A DNA stretch of 16,839 nt. Source: UBA1370 sp964515115. GTDB taxonomy: Bacteria; Patescibacteriota; Microgenomatia; UBA1400; PJMF01. Location of the stretch: contig CAZESB010000016.1 in NCBI GenBank assembly GCA_964515115.1, positions 1 through 16,839 of the forward strand. Reading direction: 5' to 3'. The position numbers and the translations under genes were made by a program. The notes beneath the pieces are model-generated. The model saw only the letters and a list, made by a program, of their open reading frames with translations. It was not told where the DNA came from and made no database searches. Shown here piece after piece: positions 1 through 7,539 of this stretch (position 1 is its first letter; each line of letters starts with the position of its first letter).

Positions 1-111
1 ACTTTAGAACAAATGCTGGATTTCTACGAGCGCACAGGCAAAATCAGCCAAACAATTTATAAAAACATCCAAGCGCGGCTCAAAAAACTCAACAAGTTTT
101 TGGGAGAGTAG
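1..111 (+). CDS. 3' end of an unidentified protein gene (partial)
   Basis: An open frame runs from the first base to a TAG at 109-111 and encodes the last 36 residues of a protein whose start lies outside the window. The tail is charged and probably helical (ends QARLKKLNKFLGE), with alternating Lys, Arg and Leu. I do not recognise a family from so little. It converges on the membrane protein gene ending at 147, with 35 nt between the two stops. The continuous frame at the window edge and the coding-like composition are the only support. Confidence 0.55.
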   Translation, partial: TLEQMLDFYERTGKISQTIYKNIQARLKKLNKFLGE

Positions 112-137
112 GTTTGCTGCGCACCAGCTTTCAAACC
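111..137. terminator. Hairpin between convergent genes, possible terminator
   Basis: GGTTTG (111-116) can pair with CAAACC (132-137), with an inner GCTG/CAGC pairing. It lies between the stops of two convergent genes. There is no strong T tract on either side, so a terminator role is only suggested by position. Confidence 0.3.
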
Positions 138-146
138 AGCCTTCAA

Positions 147-2132
147 TTAAAAATTTGCAGCCACTACCATCACGGTGCTATTTTGAAAGACTATCGCCTC
201 TGCAGGGAACTCATGCCTCGCGCGCTCCTTGCCCACCAAGTAAATGTAATCAATCTCCAAACTTTGTAGTTCCGGCAAAGGGTTGCGCTGGCTAAAAGCC
301 GCCAGTACTGCCTCCTGCCTTGGTTCAAATGGCTGATTGTGGCTCTCCAGCATTGATAAACCGCTCACATAGGAAAACCGATGGCTGAAAAAAGCTACAT
401 AAGGCGTTTGCCGATCCTGATTGTTTTTGGGATGAGCCTGAACCACCGCATTCTCAGCCAGATTTTCTTTGATAAACTGCAAGGCTTCCAACTCGTCCTG
501 AGAAACAAAAACACTGGTATTTTTTGACTGATAACTGTCAACGATTTCTGCTAGCTTCATTAGTGATCTGGGCAAAGTTAATAAAACAAAAATCACCAAA
601 CCGGCGGCCACAATTTTCCTCGGTAAGTGCGTCAAATTAAAGGCGGCCAAAAGATTGAAAGCCACCACTGGCACGATGAAAAAATTAAAAGTATTCAGTC
701 CGCCGGAGTGTTGCATTGTCAGCAAACCCAGCAATAAAAAGAGCAAATTAGTAGGTATAAAAAACAGCAAAAGTTCTTTGGGCCATGACTGAGCCGTTTT
801 TCTGGTTGGCAGCAAACCCAAAAGCCGGGTGCCGAAAAGGGCAATTAAAGCGATAATCACCGCCAGGGCGTTAAAAATCAGAATATTACGGAAATTGCCC
901 GCTTCTTGATAGACCTGCATCCTCAGCCACCATTCGTTAAAATCAATTTGCTCCGCGCCCAAAAACAACTTAGGCCATTCCAAAGGAGAGTAAAAAAGAC
1001 CACCGGCATTTTTGTTCGGTGGCAAATAAACCGCCAACGATCCCAGCGCCAGCAAAATCAAAAGAAGAATATCAGTCTTCATTTGCTTTAAAGTTTCCAA
1101 CAAAGCCATTCCGTAATTACGATCACCAACTTGTTTCAGTACTGCCTGAATTCCCTTTACCAACAACACTAAACAAAAACCAAAAACGGCATAAATGCCG
1201 TAATAAATCTTAAAGCCAAATAAAGTTGCCAGCAAAATTACCGTCAGCAGACCGCTTTTCAGTGAACGACTTTTCCACCAGTGCAACAAAGGAAATAGCA
1301 AAGCCACGAAAACCAAGCGGGCAAAAACTTGAGGAATATTAAAATACTGCACTAAACCACTGTCTATCATGGTAATTTTAGCCCCCCAGTGTTGGTGTAA
1401 AATCAAAGTAAACAAATAAGCCGCATCCGCGCCAAAAGTAAACAAAAACACTGCTATGCCTGCTGTCAGTCCCGTACCTTTCAGCCGGTAAACCAGTCTC
1501 ACCACCAACAAAGTGAAAACCAGCGACAGCAGAACTGGCGCATACTGAAACAAAAGGTGCATAACCGGCATTGGCCAAATGCGTACCAAATCAGCCAGGA
1601 CTAAATCTGCCCAATAATGATAGTTCTCAATCGGCAGGCCGCTAGCTCCAGGCTCAAGCGGTGGAAAATGTTTAGCCAGAGATTGAATATAAGCCAAATG
1701 CATAATGTGGCTTCTGAGAAAATAAAAAACCACCCCCTCACTCTCTCTCAAACCGGAAATTACGTGTCCCAATATTTGCAGAAAACTGCTAATCACAATA
1801 GCTAAATTGAGCAGCCACGGTTGTTGTTTGAGCTGGTGGCCAGCTTGAGCGGCATTTTTTCTAAACTTCGCCAGCTGACGCAAGAAAAAAATAAGAAACA
1901 AAACTAAGTAGGCGTAAGTCAAAAACCGCCAGCCCAGGTAGCCGAGAATATAACCCTGAATGCCCCAAAAGGCTATTCCCACTGGCACGGCTAACGCCAA
2001 TTCCATCAACTTATCTTGGAATTTAATCCGCGAAACTATCACCCAACCAGGCACAAACCAGGAAAGCGTTGCCGCTATAACGAAAAAAACAAAATAAGTA
2101 TAAAATGACAAATCACCCAGACCGAAATACAT
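147..2132 (-). CDS. Polytopic membrane protein, possible GT-C type glycosyltransferase
   Basis: A 661-residue protein with many hydrophobic segments, so an integral membrane protein with roughly a dozen spans. I place the start at the ATG at 2130-2132 (MYFGLGDLSF), one base after the stop of the MazG-like gene. The longer frame to 2222 would run 30 residues into that gene and adds only a polar, non-membrane stretch. After the first spans comes an extracytoplasmic-looking loop with HIMHLAYIQSLAKHFPPLEP and a YHYWADL motif, a layout seen in GT-C fold lipid-linked sugar transferases. The last ~100 residues are soluble (QDELEALQFIKENL, then a region with ESHNQPFEPR). The GT-C assignment is by architecture only; substrate and catalytic acid are not identified. 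It is probably cotranscribed and translationally coupled with the upstream gene. Confidence 0.6.
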   Translation of the reverse strand: MYFGLGDLSFYTYFVFFVIAATLSWFVPGWVIVSRIKFQDKLMELALAVPVGIAFWGIQGYILGYLGWRFLTYAYLVLFLIFFLRQLAKFRKNAAQAGHQLKQQPWLLNLAIVISSFLQILGHVISGLRESEGVVFYFLRSHIMHLAYIQSLAKHFPPLEPGASGLPIENYHYWADLVLADLVRIWPMPVMHLLFQYAPVLLSLVFTLLVVRLVYRLKGTGLTAGIAVFLFTFGADAAYLFTLILHQHWGAKITMIDSGLVQYFNIPQVFARLVFVALLFPLLHWWKSRSLKSGLLTVILLATLFGFKIYYGIYAVFGFCLVLLVKGIQAVLKQVGDRNYGMALLETLKQMKTDILLLILLALGSLAVYLPPNKNAGGLFYSPLEWPKLFLGAEQIDFNEWWLRMQVYQEAGNFRNILIFNALAVIIALIALFGTRLLGLLPTRKTAQSWPKELLLFFIPTNLLFLLLGLLTMQHSGGLNTFNFFIVPVVAFNLLAAFNLTHLPRKIVAAGLVIFVLLTLPRSLMKLAEIVDSYQSKNTSVFVSQDELEALQFIKENLAENAVVQAHPKNNQDRQTPYVAFFSHRFSYVSGLSMLESHNQPFEPRQEAVLAAFSQRNPLPELQSLEIDYIYLVGKERARHEFPAEAIVFQNSTVMVVAANF

Positions 2133-2133
2133 A

Positions 2134-2544
2134 CTAAACCTTCGGCTTAAACCGGCGCTGCTTGATTTTGGAAATTGAGTACATGATCCGCTCATCCAAG
2201 TCGATGCCTTTGATGCGAGCAAAGCGGAGGATAGTAAGGAGAATGTCGCCTAGCTCTTGCTCGTAAGTTTCATCAAGTTGGGCGGCCAGGTTGGTTTTCT
2301 TGCGGCCGTGCTCAGCGAGATAAGCACGGGCCATTTCGCCTACTTCCTCGACCAGACTGAGAATGAGAATGGAGCCGTACTCCTTAGTGTAGCGCTTGTC
2401 TTTATCAATTTGGCTGAGCTCATTAAAGTACCTGCCAAAGGGAGTGTCAAAGTACTCTTCGTCGGCGGCTTGCTTGACGCGCTTGCCTTGATTGGCCTGC
2501 TTGGGTTTTGGAGCAGTGGGAGGTTTTGCAACTGTTTTTGCCAT
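2134..2544 (-). CDS. MazG-like nucleotide pyrophosphohydrolase
   Basis: A 136-residue protein. After a ~28-residue Lys/Pro/Ala-rich N-terminal tail it carries the metal-binding signature of the all-alpha NTP pyrophosphatase (MazG) superfamily: EEVGE at residues 66-70 (EExxE) and ELGD at 97-100 (ExxD). Proteins of this superfamily hydrolyse (d)NTPs to NMP and pyrophosphate through Mg2+ bound by these acidic residues, as nucleotide-pool cleansing or stress control. The exact substrate cannot be read here. The start is the ATG at 2542-2544, directly behind a consensus -10 box. No Shine-Dalgarno sequence is visible and the inferred transcript start lies only 1-2 nt upstream. The gene is divergent from dnaG and leads a two-gene unit with the membrane protein. 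Confidence 0.75.
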   Translation of the reverse strand: MAKTVAKPPTAPKPKQANQGKRVKQAADEEYFDTPFGRYFNELSQIDKDKRYTKEYGSILILSLVEEVGEMARAYLAEHGRKKTNLAAQLDETYEQELGDILLTILRFARIKGIDLDERIMYSISKIKQRRFKPKV

Positions 2545-2552
2545 ATCTTTAT

Positions 2553-2580
2553 ATTATATTGAAGCCAGGATTAATTGAAA
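2553..2580 (-). promoter_or_regulatory. Promoter of the MazG-like gene (leaderless type)
   Basis: On the minus strand TTTCAA (2575-2580), a 16-nt spacer and a perfect TATAAT (2553-2558) are followed by only 8 nt before the ATG. The predicted transcript start is at about 2546, giving essentially no 5' UTR. Confidence 0.6.
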
Positions 2581-2624
2581 GGCTGTCTTCTCAGTTTTTT
2601 CAGTGGCGAGGTAGTTTGATACGG

Positions 2625-2632
2625 TATAGAAT
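2625..2632 (+). promoter_or_regulatory. Possible -10 element of dnaG
   Basis: TATAGAAT lies just upstream of the dnaG ATG at 2639. The 7-nt distance from TAGAAT would put +1 on the start codon. No Shine-Dalgarno sequence is present. A matching -35 box is weak (TGGCGA at 2604-2609 with a 17-nt spacer), so the call is tentative. Confidence 0.35.
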
Positions 2633-2638
2633 GTACTT

Positions 2639-4471
2639 ATGTCCCAAATTCGGCAAGTCAAAGAAGCCTCCGACATCATCACCGTGATTGGTGAACGGGT
2701 GAGTTTGCAGAAATCGGGTAGTTATTTTAAAGGGCTTTGTCCTTTTCATTCCGAAAAATCTCCGTCTTTTTTTGTCAATGAACAGATGCAGCGCTATAAA
2801 TGTTTTGGTTGCGGTGAGACCGGTGATGTTTTTACTTTTCTGGAAAAGTACGAGGGCATGACTTTTTATGAAGCGCTCAGCATGTTGGCGGATCAGGCGG
2901 GGATTACACTCAAGGAGTACACCCGGACGGACAAAGATGAGTTGCATGACAAGCTGCTGCAGGTTTTGGATTTGGCTAAAGAGTACTACCACTACTTGCT
3001 CACCGAGCATGAAGTGGGCGCTCCCGCCAGGGAGTACTTGCAGACTCGAGGAATAAACAAGAACTCAATTAAGCTGTTTCAACTCGGGTACGCCATGGCT
3101 TCTTGGGATGGGCTGATTTCCTTTTTGCATAAAAAGAAAAAGTATGATCTGGGGTTGTTGGCACAGGCAGGGCTGGTGGCTGAAGGGAAGGGCGGCCGGC
3201 GTTATGATCGCTTCCGGGGTCGGCTGATCTTTCCGCTTACCAATCATCGCGGGCAGGTGGTCGGCTTCTCCGGCCGCCTCCTAGATTTGCAAGCCAAAGA
3301 AGCTAAGTACATCAATTCGCCCGAAACCGAGCTTTACCACAAAAGCCGGCTTTTGTTTGGCTACAGCCAGCTTTACCAATTTATCCGCAAGGAAAGAGCA
3401 GTCATTGTGGTTGAAGGCGAAATCGACGTTATTACTTCCAGTCAAGTTCATGTCAACAATATTGTGGCTATCAAAGGCTCGGCGCTCACCGATGAGCATG
3501 CCAAACTCTTAAACCGCACTGTCGATACTGTTTTGCTGGCTCTCGACACCGACGCCGCCGGCGTGGAAGCCACCAAAAAAGCCATTGATGCCCTGCAAGA
3601 AACCAAGCTGGAACTGCGAGTAGTGGAAGTACCCAGCGGCAAGGATCCGGACGAGCTCATCAGGGAAGATCCCAAAAAGTGGCGCGCGGCGGTCAAGGAA
3701 TCTGTGACCGCCTACAGCTTTTTAATTGAAGTGGCTCTGCGTGAACACCAAGCCGCCACTCCTGAAGGCAAACGGGCGATCATGGAAGAGATGGCGCCGG
3801 TGCTTTCTAAAGTTCGGCACGCGGTGGAACTGGAGCATTATATGCGGGTGCTGTCGGAAAAACTCAACGTCAAAGAAGAAGCCATTCATGCTGATATTGC
3901 CCGGTACAAAAGGCAGCAGGCCTTGGGGGGAAAAACCAACACCAGCGCCGAGCGCGAGCAGCAAAAGCCGGCCGAAACGGCTACCGCGGCTGCGTCTAAG
4001 CCACCATCAGTCCCCTCCTCACGGCGTGCCAACCTCGAGAGTTACCTTTTTTACTTGCTCTTTCAATCCAAGCCTGAAACTCAGTTCGATAAAGTAGAAA
4101 AATTGCTAGAATTAGACCTGGTCATTCCGGGAGCCAAACAACTGCTGGAGGCGATGCTGGGGCAGCGGCAGCGGCAAAAAGCGCTCAACCTGGAAAAACT
4201 TAACGCCAGCCTGCCGGAAGATCTGCAGCAGCTTTTGTTTGATCTGCATACGCCGGAGAATTTCCTCAACCTCAATGGTAAGCTCAAAGTGGCCACGGAA
4301 TGGCGCCAGACCTATCATCAGCTTGCCACCGAAGTGACTAAGGCTAAAATTTCTACTATTGCTGCCGAACTAGCCAAACTCGACGAAAAAAGGCAGAAAA
4401 CTTCAGCGGAAGAAGAACAGCAGAATCAGTTGTTGAAAAGAATAGTTGAACTTAAGCAAAGAGTAAAGTAA
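2639..4471 (+). CDS. dnaG: DNA primase DnaG
   Basis: A 610-residue protein with the full bacterial primase order. The N-terminal CHC2 zinc-binding domain has ligands C34, H37, C55 and C58 (CPFH...CFGC). The central catalytic core includes the Toprim domain with VVEGEIDV near residue 260 and LALDTDAAG near 300, the acidic residues that hold the catalytic metals. A Ser/Ala/Pro-rich linker lies at about 430-455, followed by a helical C-terminal region that in DnaG contacts the replicative helicase DnaB. It synthesises RNA primers at the replication fork. Length is within the family range. The usual EGYxDV Toprim motif reads EGEIDV here. The start at 2639 fits the family N-terminus. It is preceded by a -10-like box and no Shine-Dalgarno sequence, so initiation may be leaderless. 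There is no sigma factor gene next to it as in the classical macromolecular synthesis operon; rpoD lies 4.5 kb downstream. Confidence 0.95.
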   Translation: MSQIRQVKEASDIITVIGERVSLQKSGSYFKGLCPFHSEKSPSFFVNEQMQRYKCFGCGETGDVFTFLEKYEGMTFYEALSMLADQAGITLKEYTRTDKDELHDKLLQVLDLAKEYYHYLLTEHEVGAPAREYLQTRGINKNSIKLFQLGYAMASWDGLISFLHKKKKYDLGLLAQAGLVAEGKGGRRYDRFRGRLIFPLTNHRGQVVGFSGRLLDLQAKEAKYINSPETELYHKSRLLFGYSQLYQFIRKERAVIVVEGEIDVITSSQVHVNNIVAIKGSALTDEHAKLLNRTVDTVLLALDTDAAGVEATKKAIDALQETKLELRVVEVPSGKDPDELIREDPKKWRAAVKESVTAYSFLIEVALREHQAATPEGKRAIMEEMAPVLSKVRHAVELEHYMRVLSEKLNVKEEAIHADIARYKRQQALGGKTNTSAEREQQKPAETATAAASKPPSVPSSRRANLESYLFYLLFQSKPETQFDKVEKLLELDLVIPGAKQLLEAMLGQRQRQKALNLEKLNASLPEDLQQLLFDLHTPENFLNLNGKLKVATEWRQTYHQLATEVTKAKISTIAAELAKLDEKRQKTSAEEEQQNQLLKRIVELKQRVK

Positions 4472-4501
4472 TCATTTTCATTTTTGGAGTACAATTCCTG
4501 C

Positions 4502-4529
4502 TTGACAGCATACCCTAGGGGGGTATAGT
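4502..4529 (+). promoter_or_regulatory. Promoter of the csoR-like gene
   Basis: TTGACA (4502-4507), a 16-nt spacer and TATAGT (4524-4529) form a near-consensus promoter. The start codon at 4539 is 10 nt after the -10 box, leaving at most a few nt of leader and no Shine-Dalgarno sequence. Confidence 0.7.
4510..4526 (+). promoter_or_regulatory. CsoR/CstR-type operator within the promoter spacer
   Basis: ATACCCTAGGGGGGTAT is a pseudo-palindrome with 6-bp arms (ATACCC/GGGTAT) around a G-rich centre. CsoR-family repressors recognise G/C tracts with A/T-rich flanks of this kind. It fills the spacer between the -35 and -10 boxes, so a bound repressor would block RNA polymerase. It sits immediately before the csoR-like gene, which suggests autoregulation. 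Confidence 0.65.
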
Positions 4530-4538
4530 ATTATAGCT

Positions 4539-4811
4539 ATGACATTAGTACCATTAGCGCCAACCCAAACCACTGAAGAGCAGGACCAAATTTCCACCCA
4601 ACTCAAGCGCATTCGCGGTCAACTTGACGGCGTCATCAAGATGTATGATGATGAACGTGTGTGTGTGGACATTGTTCATCAAATCGCGGCGGTGCGAAAT
4701 TCACTCGGCAGAGTGGCTCGGGACTTGCTTACCGACGAGGCAGTCCGCTGCTCCAAAGAACGCAAGCCCGAACAGTTGCAAGGCATTTTGAAGGAGCTTT
4801 TCCGATATTAG
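4539..4811 (+). CDS. CsoR/CstR family thiol-based transcriptional repressor
   Basis: A 90-residue all-helical DUF156-type regulator; RIRGQLDGVIKM matches the family core helix. The two cysteines that define the sensing site are present 29 residues apart, C42 and C71, the same spacing as C36/C65 in mycobacterial CsoR and C31/C60 in staphylococcal CstR. The histidine four residues before the second Cys, the third Cu(I) ligand in CsoR, is E67 here. That argues against standard copper sensing and fits a CstR-like sensor of persulfides or other reactive thiol species. This is inference from alignment by eye. The operator upstream implies autoregulation. The next genes are thioredoxin and thioredoxin reductase, which supports a thiol-redox role. 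A copper or other metal sensor with altered ligands remains possible. Confidence 0.85.
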   Translation: MTLVPLAPTQTTEEQDQISTQLKRIRGQLDGVIKMYDDERVCVDIVHQIAAVRNSLGRVARDLLTDEAVRCSKERKPEQLQGILKELFRY

Positions 4812-4858
4812 GTATTTAAAGTATTAATTAATTGAGGAACAAAGTAGTTAGGAGCAGC

Positions 4859-5206
4859 ATGACAGACAACAACTTGGATTCGGTTCTCCATCTCACCGGA
4901 GAAAATTTTCAACAAACCCTGGAGGATGCCGGCAGCCAGCCGGTGTTGGTAGATTTTTATGCCGATTGGTGTGGGCCTTGTAGAATGGCCGCGCCGGTGA
5001 TCCAAAAAATTGCTGAGGAGTATCAAGGCAAAGCGGTGATTGCTAAAGTAGATGTTGACGCTGAGGGCGAATTGGCCCGCCAGTATGGGGTGATGAGTAT
5101 TCCCACGGTGATTACTTTCCAAAACCGCCAGCCAGTGGAAACTAAGATTGGTTTTGCTGGCGAATCTGGTTACACCAGCATGATTGATAAATTGCTTAAA
5201 AATTAA
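4859..5206 (+). CDS. trxA: Thioredoxin
   Basis: A 115-residue thioredoxin with the redox-active WCGPC motif (W37, C38, C41) after the conserved VLVDFYADWCGPCR strand-helix turn, and the cis-proline motif SIPT before the last strands. It reduces protein disulfides in the cytoplasm and is recharged by thioredoxin reductase, encoded next. The start is the ATG at 4859: AGGAG at 4850-4854 is well placed, and the family N-terminus fits. A frame extension to a TTG at 4832 would place the Shine-Dalgarno sequence inside the gene. It follows the csoR-like gene by 47 nt without an obvious terminator, so it is probably in the same transcript and under the same repressor. Confidence 0.95.
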   Translation: MTDNNLDSVLHLTGENFQQTLEDAGSQPVLVDFYADWCGPCRMAAPVIQKIAEEYQGKAVIAKVDVDAEGELARQYGVMSIPTVITFQNRQPVETKIGFAGESGYTSMIDKLLKN

Positions 5207-5231
5207 GCCAAGCCAAACAAGGAAGGCCACC

Positions 5232-6311
5232 ATGGAAAAACGCCAGGTTGTGATTATTGGTTCCGGTCCGGCGGGTTATACTGCCGGCGTTTACGCGGCT
5301 CGCGCCCAATTGAGTCCGGTAATTTTTGCCGGCTTTAACAGCGGTGGCCAGCTAATGTACACCACCGAAGTGGAAAACTTTCCCGGCTTTGCCCAGGGTA
5401 TTCAAGGTCCTGATTTGATGATGAGCATGCGTGATCAAGCCGAGCGGTTTGGGGCGGAGATCAAGTACGAGTACGTGACAGCAGTGGATTTTTCTGAGCG
5501 GCCTTTCCGACTTTGGACCAATTTTCCTGAAGGCGCCGGCCCGGAGATTTTTGAAAAAGCCACGCCGGAAGAGCTGCAGACCCATCTAAACACGATCCGC
5601 CAGGCTGAACCGGCCGTGACCGCGGAAGCTGTGATTATCGCCACCGGCGCCTCTGCCATTATGCTCGGAGTTCCAGGCGAAGATGAGTTTTTGGGCCGGG
5701 GGGTGAGTACTTGCGCTGTTTGCGACGCCGCTTTTTACCGCGACAAAATTACTTTCGTGGTCGGCGGCGGCGATAGTGCCATGGAGGATACTTTGGCTTT
5801 AACTAAATTTGCCAAAGAAGTTCATGTTTTGCACCGCCGCGACGAGTTTCGCGCCAGCAAAATTATGCAAGAACGGGTGCTCAATCATGACAAAGTCCAA
5901 GTTCACTGGAACACGACGGTGAGTGAAATTGTGGGTGAAGGCTCAGTGCAGCAAATTAAGGTGATTGAAGCTGGTGAAGCCAAGACGTACACCGCCGACG
6001 GGATTTTTATTGCCATCGGCCACCGGCCAATGACCAAAGTATTCCAAGGTCAGCTGGAGCTGGACAGCCATGGCTATGTGGTGACTCGTCAGAGCGCCAC
6101 TAAAGCCGGAGTGGAGGCGGCTAGCCAGGCGCTTGAGGAAAAAGGTTTAGTAAAGTTTCCCAGCATGACTTCGGTGGAGGGCGTTTTTGCCGCTGGTGAT
6201 GGAGTGGATGTTAGGTACAAACAGGCCATTACCGCGGCTGGTCAAGGTTGCAGCGCCGCTTTGGATGCTGAGCGGTGGTTGGAAACTCAGGAGACAGCCA
6301 ATGCCCAATGA
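5232..6311 (+). CDS. trxB: Thioredoxin reductase (NADPH, flavoprotein)
   Basis: A 359-residue low-molecular-weight thioredoxin reductase. It has the N-terminal FAD Rossmann motif GSGPAGYTAG, the second FAD motif ATGAS, the redox-active CAVC at C161/C164 (usual form CATC), the NADPH-binding GGGDSA at about 178-183, an HRRDEFRA motif whose arginines normally bind the NADPH 2'-phosphate, and the C-terminal FAD motif GVFAAGD. It transfers electrons from NADPH via FAD to thioredoxin. It is ~40 residues longer than the E. coli enzyme because of an insertion in the FAD domain (around 98-130, LWTNFPEG...AEPAV) and another before GVFAAGD (KAGVEAASQALEEKG). The start ATG at 5232 has AAGGAAGG upstream. 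The last 11 nt overlap the malic enzyme gene, indicating translational coupling. Confidence 0.93.
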   Translation: MEKRQVVIIGSGPAGYTAGVYAARAQLSPVIFAGFNSGGQLMYTTEVENFPGFAQGIQGPDLMMSMRDQAERFGAEIKYEYVTAVDFSERPFRLWTNFPEGAGPEIFEKATPEELQTHLNTIRQAEPAVTAEAVIIATGASAIMLGVPGEDEFLGRGVSTCAVCDAAFYRDKITFVVGGGDSAMEDTLALTKFAKEVHVLHRRDEFRASKIMQERVLNHDKVQVHWNTTVSEIVGEGSVQQIKVIEAGEAKTYTADGIFIAIGHRPMTKVFQGQLELDSHGYVVTRQSATKAGVEAASQALEEKGLVKFPSMTSVEGVFAAGDGVDVRYKQAITAAGQGCSAALDAERWLETQETANAQ

Positions 6312-7494
6312 CATCAACGCAAGGGCGCTGGCGCTGCATCGAAAATTTCAAGGCAAACTAGGCGTGACGCCACTGATGGCGGTGGCAGATAAAGAAATGC
6401 TTTCTTTGTTATATACCCCAGGCGTAGCCGAGCCGAGCCGAGTGATTGCTCAAGATAAAAATGCTTCCTTCGACTTGACCATGCGTGGTCGCACGGTGGC
6501 GGTGATTTCTGATGGCTCGGCAATTCTAGGTCTGGGCAATCTTGGTCCTGAAGCAGCGCTGCCGGTGATGGAAGGTAAGGCTTTGCTGATGAAGCAGTTT
6601 GCCGGTGTTGATGCCATTCCTCTAGTGATCAACTCGCAGCAGCCTGAGGATATTATTGAGTTTGTCAAAATGGTGGCGCCTTCTTTTGTGGGGATCAATT
6701 TAGAGGATATTGAAGCGCCAAAGTGTTTTGCGGTTGAAGAAGCTTTGCAAGATATCGGTATTCCGGTTTTTCATGACGATCAACACGGCACTGCCATTGT
6801 GGTGATGGCGGCCCTGCAAAATGCCGCCAAGGTGGTAGGTAAAAATTTTCATGATCTTAAAGTAGTAGTGGTAGGCGCCGGTTCAGCCGGCATGGCAGTC
6901 AGCCGGATGTTGCTTGGGGTAGAGTGCATTAAAGATGGTTGTAATCTAGTAGCAGGCGCGGCCGCGGTGCGGGACGTGATTTTGGTAGATAGTCAGGGGG
7001 CGATTTATCAAGGTCGGCCGGGCTTGAATGTTTACAAGCAGGCAATTGCCGGTTTATCTAATCGGGCAGGCAAGACTGGCACTTTGGCTGAAGTAATTCA
7101 AGGAGCCGATGTGGTGATCGGGGTTTCCCGCCCAGGATTGATTAGTCAGGAGATGGTGAGGTCCATGGCGGCTAAGCCAATTGTTTTTGCCCTGGCCAAC
7201 CCAGACTCAGAAATTATGCCTGAAGCTGCCAAAGAAGCCGGCGCGGCGATTGTGGCTACCGGCCGCAGTGATTATCCCAATCAAATCAATAATGTTTTGG
7301 CTTTTCCGGCCATTTTTCAAGCGGTAGTGAAGGTGCGTCCGAAAACCATTACTACCAAGATGAAACAAGCAGCGGCTCAAGCTATTGCTGGTTTAGTGCC
7401 TGAGCCGACTGCAGAACAAATTATTCCGGATCCTTTTTTGCCTGGTTTGGCAGAAAAAGTTAGTCAGGCTGTGGTGGCGGCGATGGACTCGTAA
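6301..7494 (+). CDS. maeB: Malic enzyme (short MaeB-type)
   Basis: A 397-residue malic enzyme, catalysing oxidative decarboxylation of malate to pyruvate with reduction of NAD(P)+. Visible landmarks are the YTPGVAEP motif with Y38, the catalytic lysine K93 in MEGKALL, metal ligands in NLEDIEAPKCF (E135, D136) and FHDDQHGTA (D160), and the nucleotide-binding GAGSAG (192-197). The sequence type (VISDGSAILGLGNLG) is that of the short bacterial MaeB core without the phosphotransacetylase-like C-terminal domain. The ATG at 6301 lies inside the 3' end of trxB, with AGGAG at 6289-6293 seven nt upstream. A longer in-frame extension overlaps trxB extensively and is not supported. Coupling with trxB suggests the reducing equivalents feed thioredoxin reductase, which would need NADPH; cofactor preference cannot be read with certainty. 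Confidence 0.92.
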   Translation: MPNDINARALALHRKFQGKLGVTPLMAVADKEMLSLLYTPGVAEPSRVIAQDKNASFDLTMRGRTVAVISDGSAILGLGNLGPEAALPVMEGKALLMKQFAGVDAIPLVINSQQPEDIIEFVKMVAPSFVGINLEDIEAPKCFAVEEALQDIGIPVFHDDQHGTAIVVMAALQNAAKVVGKNFHDLKVVVVGAGSAGMAVSRMLLGVECIKDGCNLVAGAAAVRDVILVDSQGAIYQGRPGLNVYKQAIAGLSNRAGKTGTLAEVIQGADVVIGVSRPGLISQEMVRSMAAKPIVFALANPDSEIMPEAAKEAGAAIVATGRSDYPNQINNVLAFPAIFQAVVKVRPKTITTKMKQAAAQAIAGLVPEPTAEQIIPDPFLPGLAEKVSQAVVAAMDS

Positions 7495-7539
7495 AGATTC
7501 GTAACTGTATTTAGATAATTTAGATAGAAAAAAGGAAAG

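Noticed and set aside
2133..2222. Longer start for the membrane protein gene (30 extra residues)
   Set aside because: The extension lies wholly within the MazG-like gene, is polar and unlike a membrane N-terminus, and the ATG at 2130-2132 sits one base after that gene's stop.
4832..4858. TTG start adding nine residues to thioredoxin
   Set aside because: AGGAG at 4850-4854 is correctly spaced for the ATG at 4859, and thioredoxins start close to that point.
6187..6300. Upstream ATG for the malic enzyme gene
   Set aside because: It would overlap trxB by over 120 nt in another frame; the ATG at 6301 has AGGAG 7 nt upstream and matches the family N-terminus.
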